Shown here one piece after another: positions 62,145 to 64,000 of a stretch of 64,000 bases of DNA. Every line of letters begins with the position of its first letter. Positions within the stretch are counted from its first letter, which is position 1. Made by a program: the position numbers and the translations under genes. The stretch comes from Anoplopoma fimbria (taxonomy: Eukaryota > Chordata > Actinopteri > Perciformes > Anoplopomatidae). The stretch is from assembly GCF_027596085.1 (NCBI RefSeq), contig NC_072450.1:7631403-7695402 (forward strand), read 5' to 3'. Below the pieces are notes generated by a model. It saw only the letters and a list, made by a program, of their open reading frames with translations. It made no database searches and was not told the origin of the DNA.

Positions 62145-64000
62145 TATGATGAGGTTTCTAAATTATACTGATGTCGAGATAAAACTATTACCAAATGTCA
62201 AGGGGCTGGATGCCAAAAGCTTTTACAGGCCGCAGGCAATGATAATAAAAAATAATAATAACAATTGGAAAAATGATTAAAATAATAAAACAGAACCATT
62301 AAAAATAACGTCTCAGTGATCAAAAATCTATTAAAACACTGTACATAGACAAGTATACTGACAAAAGAAGTCAAACATGTTTATCTTACAAAATATAAAA
62401 AGAGCGCGTTTTCAGATTATGATGAATAAAACCAAATTAATGAAAGTGGGAGTCACATAATTCTATTACTCATTAAATAACCAAGCTTTCCTAATAAAAA
62501 AAGAAGCTAAGGAACAATATTGCATTTGGCTTTGGGGAAATTGTCAGGTTTGATTTAAAAACAGCATTCTGTTGACAAAGACTGTCATGGAAAATAGTGT
62601 TCAACACAAAACAAGCTGCCAGCAAGGCTCTCAAGGCAGAATTGAATCCTTGTCACAAAGAAATGCAACGAAAACTCCTCCTTAAACGTTTAACATTGTT
62701 CCAGATTGAACTTGCTTTACACCAGATATCAAAAGTGACAACACATCCCAAAAGCCTTCAGGAAGCGGTGAGATCATGGGACACAAATCAGGCTAAACAT
62801 CCACTGAGGTCAAGGTGACTACAGGCAGCAGTGTTTATGAGTGGAAAGACCTGGTTCCAGTATTAAATATTTCCAAACAAAAAGCCTGTGGTTCCCCTCG
62901 ACAGGGATTTCCTGAGCAGCAAGGCTATAAACTTTGTGGGCCGGCAGCATTCTTCTTCAAATTCAATATCTGAATCTGTGGGCTGAGAGGAATCTGGTAT
63001 AAAAGGTGTGTAAGGCTACAACGGTTCTCTATTATAGATTTTTTTTTTAGGATTAAGGTTCATGACTGGTTTATACAGCAATTTAAAATATGAAAATGTT
63101 TGTAAATGTTACAGGTTCTTGACTGCGATTGAGGGAAGCGCAGGTGTAGAAATAGTGGACTGTGGCCTTAGTGATGGAAACAAGCTATTGAAATCACTAC
63201 AAGGAGGTTTTACAAGATAAAACTATTACATTGTGTTATAAAATAAACTCAAAGTATGTCTACATCTGTCTTTCAAGGTCCAGTTATGTACAAACTGCAA
63301 GATTGGGGCTTTATTTAGAAAAATAAGACATTGAAAAAATGTGTTTCAACTGTTTCATTATCATCACTGACGACTTTCTCTGATAAAAAGGGAAAACGAC
63401 AGCAAGCGCCACACACGTTGGACCGAAAAACACTGAAATTGCTTTAATTTGGCAGCGTTTTGGGGGTTTGTACCAAATGACAAGAGAGAGCCAACTACTC
63501 TTGGCCGCTGTGTGTATGTTTTGTGGCAGCTTGAGATGGAAAAATGTATTCCCATCTCTGAATCAATCCACCATTAAGTACTGCGATGTTGTGTTCGTCT
63601 GATAAGCCCCTACACATCTACATACATACATCCTCTATAAGCATGTTTGAAAAAAACCCAGCAAAATACAAAAGATGTGATGAAAACATACTGATGCAAT
63701 TATGGTTTGATGTTATTTTTTAATTAAAAAAAATGTAGGTTAGGTTTTATATATATGATTTATAAATAGGTGTTTTTACCACTGTATATTCATGGAGGGT
63801 TTTGAAGGATAAATATTGTATGCTGCAGTTTATTCTTTTCCATCATGTGATTAAACAAACAATTGTGATTTACACTGATTCTACTGGCTGTTTTGATTTG
63901 CAGTGGCATGTCGGTGAGGGATAAGAGGTTGTAAACCTTGAAAATGTTGGGTATGCATGGTATGTGTCTTAGTCTGCAGAAAACAAGGACTATCCCTGGG

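Larger units (their letters stand above)
42227..64000 (-). other. znf609: long 5' intron of znf609 (partial; continues past the window)
   Basis: No exon of znf609 is recognisable upstream of 42,226. The expected first coding exon of several hundred bases, with an acidic SGDEWD-type N-terminus, is absent, so this is one intron of at least 21.8 kb. Open frames seen on both strands are short, lack recognisable motifs, and many run through microsatellites. Contents are listed separately: microsatellites, several old dispersed repeats, and repeat-free stretches that may be conserved regulatory DNA (42,590-43,240; 44,100-44,520; 48,130-48,560; 58,850-59,060). I see nothing else in 46.3-48.1, 49.0-50.7, 54.2-56.7, 57.0-58.8 and 59.5-61.6 kb. 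Confidence 0.85.

Overview
This window is vertebrate nuclear DNA, almost certainly from a ray-finned (teleost) fish. Genes are split into phase-consistent exons with GT-AG introns. Dinucleotide microsatellites are long and frequent. The interspersed repeats are kinds I know from teleost genomes: Tc1-type inverted-repeat ends, a degenerate Tc1/mariner transposase piece, LINE 3' tails ending in (TCTTA)n, and several short non-autonomous families. There is one unresolved base (N) at 45,893. I see no bacterial operon, CRISPR array, tRNA or rRNA.

The main gene is the 3' two-thirds of znf609, the orthologue of mammalian ZNF609, on the minus strand. Six coding exons join with matching phases: 42,001-42,226; 30,774-30,861; 26,265-28,743; 25,782-26,151; 24,167-24,547; 23,833-23,906. 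Together they encode about 1,205 residues, from a MESPVSTP start of the exon to a conserved SLYPPPRR-stop end, and include one C2H2-like zinc finger. The 5' UTR exon and the large first coding exon (the exon that makes circZNF609 in mammals) must lie beyond position 64,000; 42,227-64,000 is the intron leading to them. A 3' UTR exon probably runs from 22,438 down to a polyadenylation signal near 18,768.

Unusual points in znf609 are a run of 65 glutamines where I recall almost none in mammals, a stop codon that overlaps a strong splice donor so that up to three C-termini are possible, a tandem NAGNAG acceptor, a 113-bp intron, and a MITE-like element inside the 3' UTR.

Positions 1-18,750 lie downstream of znf609. 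Most of this is repeat-rich: a seven-copy AT-rich tandem array (9.57-11.29 kb), an old minisatellite (4.77-5.34 kb), a Tc1-derived MITE with triplicated left end (12.03-12.40 kb), and other dispersed repeats. Two short segments on the minus strand, 16,267-16,439 and 3,819-3,923, look like coding exons of a second gene that I cannot identify. They have splice sites, G/C-rich third positions and compatible phase. A TATA/MEF2-like site followed by a consensus donor at 1,143-1,306 on the plus strand could be another transcript start.

The introns (11.1 kb, 2.0 kb and more than 21.7 kb) hold microsatellites, old repeats, and several repeat-free stretches that are candidates for conserved regulatory elements.
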